Shown: in pieces, positions 19,575 to 27,114 of the stretch
Layout of the letters: every line of letters starts with the position of its first letter
How positions within the stretch are numbered: the stretch's first letter is position 1
Assembly: GCF_016745425.1 (NCBI RefSeq)
Contig: NZ_JAERVK010000012.1
Location: 124,001-188,000 of the forward strand
Source of the DNA: Candidatus Methylomicrobium oryzae
GTDB lineage: Bacteria; Pseudomonadota; Gammaproteobacteria; Methylococcales; Methylomonadaceae
DNA length: 64,000 nt
Direction: 5' to 3'
Made by a program: the position numbers and the translations under genes
Notes under the pieces: model-generated
Told to the model about the DNA's origin: nothing
What the model saw: the letters and a program-made list of their open reading frames with translations, nothing else
Databases searched by the model: none

Positions 19575-21749
19575 TTAATACTTCAGCCTGACCGACAGTT
19601 GCCCGGACACGGGGGCGCCCGGCAACGCGGAACGGGTTTGCCCCGATTCGTAGTAAACGGTATCGGTCAGGTTGAACACGTTCAACTGCACATCGTAATG
19701 TTTCTGGTGGTAGGCCACCACCGCATCGAGCCGCGCATAACCGGGCAAAGTCACTTCGTTGACCGTGTCGGTATGCCGCTCGCTGCTGTAGAACACCCCT
19801 CCCCCGATCTCCCAGGCATCGGTCAGGTGATAACTGAGCCAGGTTACGCCGCTGTGCCGGGGTACGTTGACCGGAATCATCCCCTGCAGGGATTTGGTCT
19901 GGCCGCTGACCGTGCCGACCGCGGTCGAGTTCGATTTGGTCACCTCTGCATCCAGATAAGCATAGGTCATCGACAAATCCAGGCGCGGCAGGATTTCGCC
20001 AGCGAGGCCCAGCTCGAAACCGTCGGTACGCTGTTCGCCCGACAGTACGGTCAGGTCGGGATTTGTCGGCGACGCGGTGCGCGCATTGGTCTTTTCGAGT
20101 CGGAACAGGGCAGCGGTTGCCGACAGCCTGCCGTCGAACAGGTCGTATTTCGCGCCGATCTCGAAATTGCGGTTCTTTTCGGGTGGTATATTGGCGGTAT
20201 TGGCGGCCAGGCTGAAGGCTTCCGCGGACGGATTGAACGAGGTGCCGTAGCTGAAATAATACGACTGGGCCTTGGTCGGCTGCCAGACGATGCCGGCACG
20301 CGGGTTCCACTGGCGATCGATCCGGCCGAAATCGCCCGCATCGCTCAACCGATCGTCCTGCGAAGCCGAAAACACGTCGTAGCGCACGCCGCCCAAAAGT
20401 TTCAGCTCCGACGTCAACTCGAACTGATCCATCAGATAGCCGGCATAGGTGCGGGTTTCGGTATAACGGTTGGTCGCCAGCGTCCCGCTGAAATCGGTGG
20501 CGAGACCCGCCCCAACCGAAGGCGTCAGCACCGGATTGAAAATCGAGATCGGTGTGACTCCGATCGAGTTCTTCGATTTGAAATCGTAATTTTCCCAGCC
20601 GAACTCGGCGCCAAACATCAGCGTATTGTCGAAGCCGAGCACCGGTTTCTTCAACACGAAATCGGTCTGATTATACAGGTTCTCCTGGTGATTGCCGCGC
20701 AGGGCCTGCGTTCGAGCAACCGTGGAAGTCAGTCCCGTATCCGTAACCGCCCCGAACAGGTGCGTCAGGTATTTGCGGTCGTATTCGCCGTAGCGCACGG
20801 TGTTCTTGACCGAAAACTCGTCGTTGAAGCGGTGCGACAGGGCGACCGTGCCGACATTCACGTCGGTATCCTGCATCTGGTTGTCGGGAAAGCCGTAATA
20901 GGTATTGATCGGCACGTCCGCGGGCTTGCCTTTATACATCGGCACCCCGTAATCGAACACTCCGCTTTCTTCCTGATGCAACAGGTTCGCCGTGAGCTCG
21001 GTGTCGGCCGAAATCTTGTACCGGAACGACGGCGCGATGCCCCAGCGGTTGTTGTAGTTGTAGTCGCGGAACGAATCGCTGTCCTGCCACATCAGGTTCA
21101 GCCGCGCCGCCAAATCGTCGTACGCGGTTTCCGCATCGATCGACGAACGCTTGAAATCGTACATCCCGTAAGTGAAATCGCCGATTACCTGGTTCCGACC
21201 GGTCGGCTTCTTGAAGATCTGATTGATCACGCCGCCCGTGGCTCCCCGTCCGAACAGGATCGACGAAGCGCCTTTCAATACCTCGGCGCGTTCCAGAAAA
21301 AACGTATCCCGGCTGTATTGGCCGTTTTCCTTCACCCCGTCCAGGTATTGGTCGGAATTGGCCGAAAAGCCGCGTAGCGTAATCGAATCGCCGGTGCGCC
21401 CGCCTTCGCCGGCAGCGATCGTCAGGCCGCTGACGTTTTTCAAGGCGTCGCGCAAATTGAAGGCGTTTTGCGACTGAATCAATTCTTTTTTAACCACGCT
21501 GATCGACTGCGGAATGTCGCGGATCGGCATCGCGATTTTACTGCCGGTCGAGGCCGAATCCGCCTTGTAAGCGGCTTCCTTTTTATCGCGTGCGGCCTTG
21601 ACCTTCACGTCTTTCAGCACGATTTCTTCATTCGCGTCGGGCGGCGTCACATCGGCGGCCATCGCCATACCGCTCAAGGCAGCGCCCAAAGGCAATAAAG
21701 CCCCGACCCGCCAGCGGCGCCCGGCGCGTTTTGTGGATTTTTCAGACAT
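19575..21749 (-). CDS. TonB-dependent siderophore receptor
   Basis: This outer-membrane receptor takes up a ferric siderophore using TonB energy. I place the start at the ATG at 21749 (MSEKSTKRAGRRWRVG), which has GGGGGAAG upstream and a signal peptide ending at MAMAAD; the frame extends 30 codons further upstream. The product has 724 residues. After a TonB-box-like EEIVLKDVKV comes the plug (IRDIPQSISVVKKELI, LRGFSANSDQYLDGVKENG, LKGASSILFGRGATGG). A 22-strand type barrel follows, ending QLSVRLKY with a terminal aromatic. The neighbours (PepSY protein, PiuC/YbiX hydroxylase) suggest a catecholate substrate of the Fiu/PiuA type; this is inference. A Fur-box-like site lies 110 nt upstream. Confidence 0.92.
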   Translation of the reverse strand: MSEKSTKRAGRRWRVGALLPLGAALSGMAMAADVTPPDANEEIVLKDVKVKAARDKKEAAYKADSASTGSKIAMPIRDIPQSISVVKKELIQSQNAFNLRDALKNVSGLTIAAGEGGRTGDSITLRGFSANSDQYLDGVKENGQYSRDTFFLERAEVLKGASSILFGRGATGGVINQIFKKPTGRNQVIGDFTYGMYDFKRSSIDAETAYDDLAARLNLMWQDSDSFRDYNYNNRWGIAPSFRYKISADTELTANLLHQEESGVFDYGVPMYKGKPADVPINTYYGFPDNQMQDTDVNVGTVALSHRFNDEFSVKNTVRYGEYDRKYLTHLFGAVTDTGLTSTVARTQALRGNHQENLYNQTDFVLKKPVLGFDNTLMFGAEFGWENYDFKSKNSIGVTPISIFNPVLTPSVGAGLATDFSGTLATNRYTETRTYAGYLMDQFELTSELKLLGGVRYDVFSASQDDRLSDAGDFGRIDRQWNPRAGIVWQPTKAQSYYFSYGTSFNPSAEAFSLAANTANIPPEKNRNFEIGAKYDLFDGRLSATAALFRLEKTNARTASPTNPDLTVLSGEQRTDGFELGLAGEILPRLDLSMTYAYLDAEVTKSNSTAVGTVSGQTKSLQGMIPVNVPRHSGVTWLSYHLTDAWEIGGGVFYSSERHTDTVNEVTLPGYARLDAVVAYHQKHYDVQLNVFNLTDTVYYESGQTRSALPGAPVSGQLSVRLKY

Positions 21750-21858
21750 AACTTCCCCCGTGGATGTTATTGTTATTTTTCGGATAGTGGCTGCCTGGCG
21801 GGAAATGCTGGGTGGCTGGCTTGATTTTGATCGAAGCATGCAGGAATTGCATACAAAT

Positions 21859-21877
21859 GATAATGATTCTCATTATA
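21859..21877. promoter_or_regulatory. Fur-box-like operator for the siderophore receptor
   Basis: The sequence GATAATGATTCTCATTATA matches 16 of 19 positions of the Fur consensus (GATAATGATAATCATTATC). It lies between the receptor start (21749, minus) and the promoter of the ferritin-like gene (plus). Repression of the receptor by Fe-Fur is expected. Confidence 0.75.
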
Positions 21878-21931
21878 TAAGATTTAATCCCGATGTCAAG
21901 CCCCAATTGAACTCAGTGCGGATGCGGCCGA

Positions 21932-21961
21932 TTGCCTAAATAAGGCCCGCATGCTTATAAT
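21932..21961 (+). promoter_or_regulatory. sigma70-type promoter for the ferritin-like gene
   Basis: TTGCCT and TATAAT are separated by 18 nt, and TG precedes the -10 (TGCTTATAAT). Transcription would start near 21968, about 80 nt before the ATG at 22047. Confidence 0.5.
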
Positions 21962-22046
21962 CCCCGGCATAGGGGGGGGACAAGCCCGGCCAATGCATTT
22001 TCACGGCAACGTCCGATTGTATTATTAATTTTTGGGAGTAGAACGC

Positions 22047-22514
22047 ATGCAAGGCAATCAGCAAGTCATCGAATATCTGAATCAACTACTGACCGGCGAA
22101 CTGAGCGCGGCGGATCAATACCTTATTCACTCTCGGATGTATCAAAACTGGGGCTTTGAAAAGCTGTACGAGCGCATCGCCCACGAAGTGCAGGACGAAT
22201 TAGGCCATGCGGATGCCCTGATCAAGCGTATCCTGTTTTTGGAAGGTACGCCCGATGTCGCCAAGCGCAACCCTCTCAACGTCGGCAGCAGCGTTCCGGA
22301 AATGCTGAAAAACGATTTGGCGCTCGAACTCAGCGTGGTGGCGGCGTTGCGCGAGGCAATCGCCGTATGCGAACAGCAGCACGATTACCAGACCCGCGAA
22401 ATTCTGCGGGCAATGCTGGAGGATACCGAAGACGACCACACGCACTGGCTGGAAAAACAACTGGGGTTGATCGAGCGGATAGGGCTGGAAAACTATCTGC
22501 AATCGCAGCTTTAG
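22047..22514 (+). CDS. bacterioferritin-family ferritin without the haem methionine (FtnA-like)
   Basis: This iron-storage cage protein oxidises Fe(II) and stores Fe(III). The ATG at 22047 follows GGGAG at good distance. It has 155 residues and closely resembles Pseudomonas FtnA ([40 protein letters not shown]). The ferroxidase ligands are present: Glu18, Glu51, His54, Glu94, Glu128 and His131. Position 52, the haem-ligating Met in true bacterioferritins, is Leu (QDELGHAD). The subunit should therefore not bind haem by itself and is better called a ferritin than a bacterioferritin. No bacterioferritin-associated ferredoxin is nearby. It stands between two Fur-linked iron-uptake units. Confidence 0.88.
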   Translation: MQGNQQVIEYLNQLLTGELSAADQYLIHSRMYQNWGFEKLYERIAHEVQDELGHADALIKRILFLEGTPDVAKRNPLNVGSSVPEMLKNDLALELSVVAALREAIAVCEQQHDYQTREILRAMLEDTEDDHTHWLEKQLGLIERIGLENYLQSQL

Positions 22515-22604
22515 CCGGCAGCGTAAAACCGCGCAGCAGATCGCTTCTTCATCCAGCGCATTTTTGGTTACGGCGTTTACTCCTGAAGGTGAAATGCAAA
22601 AGCG

Positions 22605-23027
22605 CTATCGAGAGACTTCCGGCTCGGACACAAAACCGATCCGGCTGACGCCGGCCGTGGCGGCATCGGCGAGCGCTTCAGCGACTTTGCGGTACGGCAC
22701 GTTCTGGTCGGCGCGAACATGCAGTTCCGGCTGCGGCGTCTCGGTTGCGATTCGCTGCAGGTTCTCCCGTAGCTGATCGCGGCTGACAGAGGCCGCATCC
22801 CAAAAGATTTGACCCTCCGCATCGATCGCCAGATCGATGTGTTTGGTTTCCTCCGTCTGAGCGATGCTGTCAGCTTTCGGCAGATCGATCTTGACCGCAT
22901 GCGTCATCAGGGGCGCCGTAATCATGAAAATGATCAACAGCACCAGCATCACGTCGATCAGCGGCACCATGTTGATCTCGACCACCGGATGCGCATTACT
23001 GTTTTGATTGAAGCCTCCGAATGCCAT
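22605..23027 (-). CDS. exbD: biopolymer transport protein ExbD
   Basis: ExbD is the proton-channel partner of ExbB in the inner membrane that energises TonB. The 140-residue protein has one N-terminal transmembrane helix with the functional aspartate: INMVPLIDVMLVLLIIFMIT, Asp in PLIDVML. A periplasmic domain follows (IDLPKADSIAQ, HVRADQNVPYRKVAEAL). Its ATG overlaps the exbB stop (ATGA). It is the last gene of the hemP-tonB-exbB-exbD operon. Confidence 0.94.
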   Translation of the reverse strand: MAFGGFNQNSNAHPVVEINMVPLIDVMLVLLIIFMITAPLMTHAVKIDLPKADSIAQTEETKHIDLAIDAEGQIFWDAASVSRDQLRENLQRIATETPQPELHVRADQNVPYRKVAEALADAATAGVSRIGFVSEPEVSR

Positions 23028-23725
23028 CAGCGTTCTCCCTGCACAGCGGGCAGAGCGCCTGTGGTCAGCAACGCGAACAGGTCATGCGCGAAGGCGTCGA
23101 GTTTCGCCAGCACCAGCCGGTTCGAGCGCGCGCAGGCGTTGTAGGCAAGCACGGCCGGAATCGCCACCGCCAGTCCCAGGCCGGTCATGATCAGCGCCTC
23201 TCCGACGGGACCCGCGATTTGCTCCAGAGTAGCCGCCCCGCCCTGGCCTATATTGGTCAAAGCGTGAAAAACCCCCCAAACGGTGCCAAACAGGCCCACG
23301 AACGGCGCGGTGCTTGCAATCGAAGCCAGCACCGTCAGCCCCCATTCCAGGCGGGCGGTTTCTTCATCGATGATACGACGCATCGCGCGGGTTAGAAATT
23401 CGGATGCGGAACCCGCTTCCTGGAGGCGCTGTCCGCCATGCCGGGCATGATGACGCCTGGCGTTTATTGCATGCAGGGTCAACAGAGAAAACGACTCTTC
23501 CGGCGTTTTCTCCTCCAATCGTTCGGCGATCTGTTCCAGCGACGCGGCGCTCCAGAACGCTTGCAAAAACTGCGCGGACCGGCGGCGCGCGCGGATGCCC
23601 TGCCAAGCCTTGATCAGAATGAAGTACCAGCTGGCGACCGACATGGCCGCCAGAATAAAGAACAGCGCCTGGCCGACGCCGTCGCTTTGGGCAAGAAAAT
23701 GTTGCAGAGTGGTTGTCGTATTCAT
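23027..23725 (-). CDS. exbB: biopolymer transport protein ExbB
   Basis: ExbB (MotA/TolQ/ExbB family) forms the pentameric proton channel of the TonB system. I choose the ATG at 23725 (MNTTTTLQHFLAQSDGVG), 2 nt after the tonB stop; this gives 232 residues. Three membrane segments are visible: about 16-40, a central one (TVLASIASTAPFVGLFGTVW) and a third (GEALIMTGLGLAVAIPAVLA). These contain the conserved small and polar residues of the channel. The cytosolic loop between segments 1 and 2 is large, as usual. It overlaps exbD by 4 nt. Confidence 0.94.
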   Translation of the reverse strand: MNTTTTLQHFLAQSDGVGQALFFILAAMSVASWYFILIKAWQGIRARRRSAQFLQAFWSAASLEQIAERLEEKTPEESFSLLTLHAINARRHHARHGGQRLQEAGSASEFLTRAMRRIIDEETARLEWGLTVLASIASTAPFVGLFGTVWGVFHALTNIGQGGAATLEQIAGPVGEALIMTGLGLAVAIPAVLAYNACARSNRLVLAKLDAFAHDLFALLTTGALPAVQGER

Positions 23726-23727
23726 TG

Positions 23728-24591
23728 TTATCCTTCCAAAGAAAAAGAGATCGGCACCACGACCCAGGCCGAAACGGTCGCCGTGCCGCGCCGGGCCGGT
23801 ACGAACCGCCATTTTTTGACCGTTTCCAGCGCGGACCGGTCGAGATCGGGAAAACCGCTGCTCCGCTTCATCGCAAGCTCGGCGACGGTGCCGTCGACAT
23901 TAATCAGCGCCCGCACCAAAACCTTGCCTTGTTCGCCGCGCTCGCGCGCCTCCTCGGGATAATGCGGCGCCGGGTTATCCAGATAATCGGCATTCAGATT
24001 CGGCAGAGTCAGCGGCAGACTGCTGTCGGCCGATGGCGCCGCGGGAGCCGGTCGGGCGGCATTGAGCGCCGGTTTGGCGGCCGGCGCTTCAAGAGGTTTT
24101 GTTATGGACGGCGCCGCTTTCTCGATGTTTTCTGCCGGTGCCGGAGCCGTTACTGGCGCCGGAGCTTGGGTAGACAGTACGGCTTTAGGGCGATTTTTTT
24201 TCGGCTTAACGGCCTTCGGTTTCGGCTTGGCCTTGTTTGCGGTCTGCTGTTTCGGTGGCGAGGGCGGTGCGGCCGGCGGTTTTTCTGCCTTCGGTCGAGG
24301 CGCTGCAATCCAGGCGACCTGGATCGGGGCAGGCGCAGTCAGCGGTTCTTCATGCTCCGCATCAGACATCCAGGCAAACCCGGCAAAATGCAGGCTCAGC
24401 GCCAACAGCAAGGTAGAGACGCCTTCACGGCGTCGACAGCAAGGATGCGCCTCTAAAGGACGATACATCGCAAGATGTTCGGACTCCAGCGCGAAAGGAA
24501 TCACCTTCCGGCCGATGAGGCTCGATTGGCTCGAACCGTCCGGGCGGTTTGCAGGCGCAGAAAAGTCGATTTTATGAATAATGGCGGGCAT
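23728..24591 (-). CDS. tonB: TonB with an extended cytosolic N-terminus
   Basis: TonB spans the periplasm and passes energy from ExbB/ExbD to outer-membrane receptors. AGGAGGT eight nt before the ATG at 24591 supports the long start, giving 287 residues. This places about 57 residues before the membrane anchor (VSTLLLALSLHFAGFAWM), where E. coli TonB has about 12. The anchor keeps a Ser-x-His pair. A Pro/Ala/Lys-rich spacer follows (about 80-185), then the TonB C-terminal domain (HYPEEARERGEQGKVLVRAL, ALETVKKWRFVPARRG). A later ATG at 24468 would give a shorter protein but has a weaker upstream site. Regulation is probably through the Fur box at 25240. Confidence 0.9.
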   Translation of the reverse strand: MPAIIHKIDFSAPANRPDGSSQSSLIGRKVIPFALESEHLAMYRPLEAHPCCRRREGVSTLLLALSLHFAGFAWMSDAEHEEPLTAPAPIQVAWIAAPRPKAEKPPAAPPSPPKQQTANKAKPKPKAVKPKKNRPKAVLSTQAPAPVTAPAPAENIEKAAPSITKPLEAPAAKPALNAARPAPAAPSADSSLPLTLPNLNADYLDNPAPHYPEEARERGEQGKVLVRALINVDGTVAELAMKRSSGFPDLDRSALETVKKWRFVPARRGTATVSAWVVVPISFSLEG

Positions 24592-24668
24592 GGCCGTACC
24601 TCCTGTATCGGAATTCGGAGTGGCTGGCTACCCGGCACGGGATGGCTGGCTATGGGTTGGCGGGAACA

Positions 24669-24851
24669 CTATTTAGTCAGTATCAGCTTCCCGTTGCTCG
24701 TAATGCGCAGGCGATATTCTTCCTCGTTATGAAGAATCACGATTTCGTTCCGGGTTCCGAATAAAGCGCTGCTGCTGATCCTGCGCTTCTCGCTGAGCGA
24801 CTCTGTTGGCGGCACAGCACCGCCGCTGCGAAAGACTTTTTCGCTTTTCAT
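24669..24851 (-). CDS. hemP: hemin uptake protein HemP
   Basis: This 60-residue protein starts at the ATG at 24851. The C-terminal half has the HemP pattern: RRISSSALFGTRNEIVILHN, then EEYRLRITSNGKLILTK. HemP-family proteins are Fur-controlled and sit next to haem- or TonB-uptake genes; in Burkholderia HemP/HmuP is needed to activate haem-receptor expression. Here it lies between a small unknown gene (stop 8 nt upstream) and tonB. No haem receptor is in the window. Confidence 0.88.
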   Translation of the reverse strand: MKSEKVFRSGGAVPPTESLSEKRRISSSALFGTRNEIVILHNEEEYRLRITSNGKLILTK

Positions 24852-24859
24852 CGACCCGC

Positions 24860-25132
24860 TCAATGGTAAACAGCCGCGGTTTTACGGGCGTGCTGTTGTT
24901 CCAAAAGCTGCGCAGCGATCTTTTGCCAGTGTTCGAGCATTTGCAGATACATGTCGCGCGCGTTCGAAACGGGCTCCAGTTCCGGATGGGTCAGCAGTTG
25001 GTTTAATTGGTGAACGATCATGTGCGCCAGCTTGGGACATTGGTGTCCATTGATGAACCGCGTCATCGACAGGCAAGTTGCCGCATGCAGACGCGCCAAT
25101 TCCCCCTTCTCAACAGATTGTGATTCGAGCAT
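24860..25132 (-). CDS. small helical hypothetical protein, first gene of the hemP-tonB operon
   Basis: I choose the ATG at 25132 (MLESQSVEKGELARLHAATC), with GCGAGGACT upstream; an open frame continues upstream but has no comparable site. The 90-residue product is predicted mostly helical and soluble. It has two cysteines (HAATCLSMTRF and NGHQCPKLAHMIVHQL) and several histidines in the first half. I do not recognise a family. Its place at the head of a Fur-boxed operon, 8 nt before hemP, suggests a role in iron or haem handling; this is inference from position. Confidence 0.7.
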   Translation of the reverse strand: MLESQSVEKGELARLHAATCLSMTRFINGHQCPKLAHMIVHQLNQLLTHPELEPVSNARDMYLQMLEHWQKIAAQLLEQQHARKTAAVYH

Positions 25133-25239
25133 AAGAGTCCTCGCTTCGAGTAATACGAAAAAATGTTCGACGCATCCCGCAGAGAGGGTTGCAGATGCGC
25201 CGAACAAGAGCGACGAGAGGTCAATGTTACGGCCCTCGA

Positions 25240-25258
25240 ATAAATGATAATCATTATC
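25240..25258. promoter_or_regulatory. Fur-box-like operator of the hemP-tonB-exbBD operon
   Basis: ATAAATGATAATCATTATC matches 16 of 19 positions of the Fur consensus, with 16 matches in a row from position 4. It lies about 110 nt upstream of the first gene of the operon, the same distance as the other Fur box from its receptor. Confidence 0.75.
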
Positions 25259-25429
25259 ATTAATTAATGCAAGAATTGGAGGATCGTTTGCTGAAAGAAT
25301 GCATGCACAGCATGCTCACTTATCAACAAACCATTGATTAATAAATATTATTAAATCAGAAACGTACCGGCCCGCGGTATTGATGAAATTCCGCCATTGC
25401 CGTTTAACTGAATATTTGGGAGGAAAAGG

Positions 25430-25454
25430 GCGCCGTCCCTTTACGGTCCGGCGC
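25430..25454 (-). terminator. terminator after the haemoglobin-reductase operon
   Basis: On the minus strand GCGCCG and CGGCGC enclose a 13-nt loop and are followed by CCTTTTCC. It lies 26 nt after the reductase stop. The rest of the 348-nt stretch 25133-25480 holds the Fur box and no gene. Confidence 0.5.
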
Positions 25455-25480
25455 GAAACATGGAGAATTAAAAAGACGAT

Positions 25481-26461
25481 TTAGTATACGGCCTCGGTCG
25501 AGACGACAAAGGCGTCACAGTAGATATCCGCCAGCCTGGCGCCTTTCAGATAAGCCTGCTTTTGGGTGCTTTTGACCATATCCGGATGGCCGCAAAGAAA
25601 TATCCGCCAACGGGACAAATCGGGATGCGCAGCCAAGGCCACCTCATTCGCACGTCCCGAAGCGAAACCTTCCGGCGCGTCCCCACTCGAAACGCACGGC
25701 GTATAGGAAAGATTCGGGTAGCGCTTGGCAAGTTCGTGCATTTCCTCGGTCCGATACAGGTCTTCCTTCTCGCGGCTGCCGTGGAACAGGCGGATCGGCC
25801 CCGAATGGCCGTGGGCCAGCGCATCGGCCAGAATACCCGCAAGGGGCGCCAGCCCAGTGCCGGTCCCGATCAACAGGAGCCCCTGCTCCTTGCGGTCGGG
25901 AAGATAAAAACAGTGGCCTTGCGGCTCCGAAACTCGAAGCAAGTCGCCGACCCTCAGCTCATCATGCGCCCAAGCGCTGAACCGCCCGCCAGGCAGGCGG
26001 CGGACATGAAATTCGAGAGTGCCCGACACTTGCGGAATATTCGCGATCGAATAGCTGCGTGTCAGGCCGTCGCTGCGCTGCAGATTGACGAACTGGCCGG
26101 CCTTGTACCGGTGCGCGTCATTGACCCGGATGATCAACAGGCGGGTATTCCGGTTCATCAACTCACTGGCAACGACGGCGCAATCCGTATAGCCGGCCTC
26201 CTGAGCGGGCAGCTTCAGCCTCATCGATTGCTCGGGAACGCATTGGCAGGCCAAAAAATGCCCGCTGCTTTTGAGCGTATCTTTCAGGTTTCCCTGCGTC
26301 TCGGCCGGCGGCGTGACGTCGAGGCTTTGCACGACACAACTCTGGCAGATGCCAGCCCGACAGCCGTAAGGAATATTGACGTTTTCGCGCAGCAGCGTGT
26401 CGAGCACGGTTTCGCCCGGCCGGCAGGTAAAACGGTTGTTTTTAATTATTAAGTCGAACAT
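25481..26461 (-). CDS. [2Fe-2S] ferredoxin-FAD/NAD(P)H reductase
   Basis: This 326-residue one-chain electron-transfer protein has, in order, a plant-type [2Fe-2S] domain (about 1-90), an FAD domain (about 95-195) and an NAD(P)H domain (about 200-320). The cluster cysteines are C-x4-C-x2-C in YGCRAGICQSCVVQ and a distal one in GHFLACQCVP. The flavin motif is RSYSIANIPQ. The nucleotide motif is LLLIGTGTGLAPLAGIL with CGHPDMVKS near the end. The plan is that of MmoC, phenol hydroxylase P5 and CDP-deoxyglucoseen reductases. Its ATG follows GAGGTGG. It lies 42 nt after the truncated haemoglobin, so it is the likely reductant of that globin; a hydroxylase is not seen nearby. Confidence 0.9.
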   Translation of the reverse strand: MFDLIIKNNRFTCRPGETVLDTLLRENVNIPYGCRAGICQSCVVQSLDVTPPAETQGNLKDTLKSSGHFLACQCVPEQSMRLKLPAQEAGYTDCAVVASELMNRNTRLLIIRVNDAHRYKAGQFVNLQRSDGLTRSYSIANIPQVSGTLEFHVRRLPGGRFSAWAHDELRVGDLLRVSEPQGHCFYLPDRKEQGLLLIGTGTGLAPLAGILADALAHGHSGPIRLFHGSREKEDLYRTEEMHELAKRYPNLSYTPCVSSGDAPEGFASGRANEVALAAHPDLSRWRIFLCGHPDMVKSTQKQAYLKGARLADIYCDAFVVSTEAVY

Positions 26462-26503
26462 AATGCCACCTCGACAATCAAGCCGCGGCTTGCAATCGCT
26501 TGA

Positions 26504-26872
26504 TTACAATCCCAGGACATCCGAACGTGCGCCGAGCGCAATACCGGCGGCTTCGGCGATCAAATCCTCAGGCACATTCAATTCGTGCAGCGTAGCTCCC
26601 AAATGCTCCATCACCGCATCGAAATGCGAACCGTCCATGCCCATTTTGACCAGATGCGCATGTGCACTGCGCATGTCTTTGCCGGTGTAATGGTTCGGCC
26701 CGCCGAACGCATAGGTGAAAAACGCCTTTTGCTTGGCAATCTGGCTGTCCATGTCGGTTTTGTCGAAGAAACGGTTGATCCGGTAATCGCTCAAGACTTT
26801 CCGGTAGAAAAGCTCCACAGCGGCGTTGACCGCTGCTTCGCCGCCAATTCTTTCATAAAGTGAATCACTCAT
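26504..26872 (-). CDS. truncated haemoglobin, group 1 (GlbN type)
   Basis: This is a 2-on-2 globin of 122 residues starting at the ATG at 26872. The sequence fits group 1: SLYERIGGEAAVNAAVELFY, NRFFDKTDM, QKAFFTYAFGGPNHYTGKDM. The proximal haem ligand is His71 in MRSAHAHLVK. Group 1 globins commonly act as nitric-oxide dioxygenases or oxygen-binding proteins. The frame is open for 65 codons upstream, but that stretch is AT-rich leader containing the promoter. The next gene is a flavoprotein reductase and the divergent gene a cysteine-containing regulator, which together suggest NO detoxification (inference). Confidence 0.93.
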   Translation of the reverse strand: MSDSLYERIGGEAAVNAAVELFYRKVLSDYRINRFFDKTDMDSQIAKQKAFFTYAFGGPNHYTGKDMRSAHAHLVKMGMDGSHFDAVMEHLGATLHELNVPEDLIAEAAGIALGARSDVLGL

Positions 26873-26949
26873 TGTAATTTTCTCATAATTTTTGGACACG
26901 AATTTTTCATGCGCCCCTTTCGACAGCTCGAAAAGAAGCCCACAAAATA

Positions 26950-26977
26950 ATTTTAACTCGATATTACACTTATGCAA
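26950..26977 (-). promoter_or_regulatory. sigma70-type promoter of the haemoglobin-reductase operon
   Basis: On the minus strand TTGCAT and TAAAAT are 16 nt apart. The -10 lies about 80 nt upstream of the globin ATG. No clear FNR/Dnr dyad was found beside it. Confidence 0.4.
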
Positions 26978-27070
26978 TACTTTTATTGAAAAAGAGAATA
27001 AAATAATCCGCAACCCCGTATCAGACACGTCACTACTTTTGCGAGGAACATTCCTGTAGAAGCGCATATT

Positions 27071-27079
27071 TGCTATGAT
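27071..27079 (+). promoter_or_regulatory. extended -10 promoter of the divergent regulator
   Basis: TGCTATGAT is an extended -10 element 36 nt before the regulator ATG. The -35 region is poor, as is common for extended -10 promoters. Confidence 0.4.
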
Positions 27080-27114
27080 GCATCCTGATAAACCTTAAAA
27101 ATAGACAGGCTTTT

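Noticed and set aside
18759-21377. Very long open frame opposite the siderophore receptor and PepSY genes
   Set aside because: It is antisense to two clearly real genes and has no family features.
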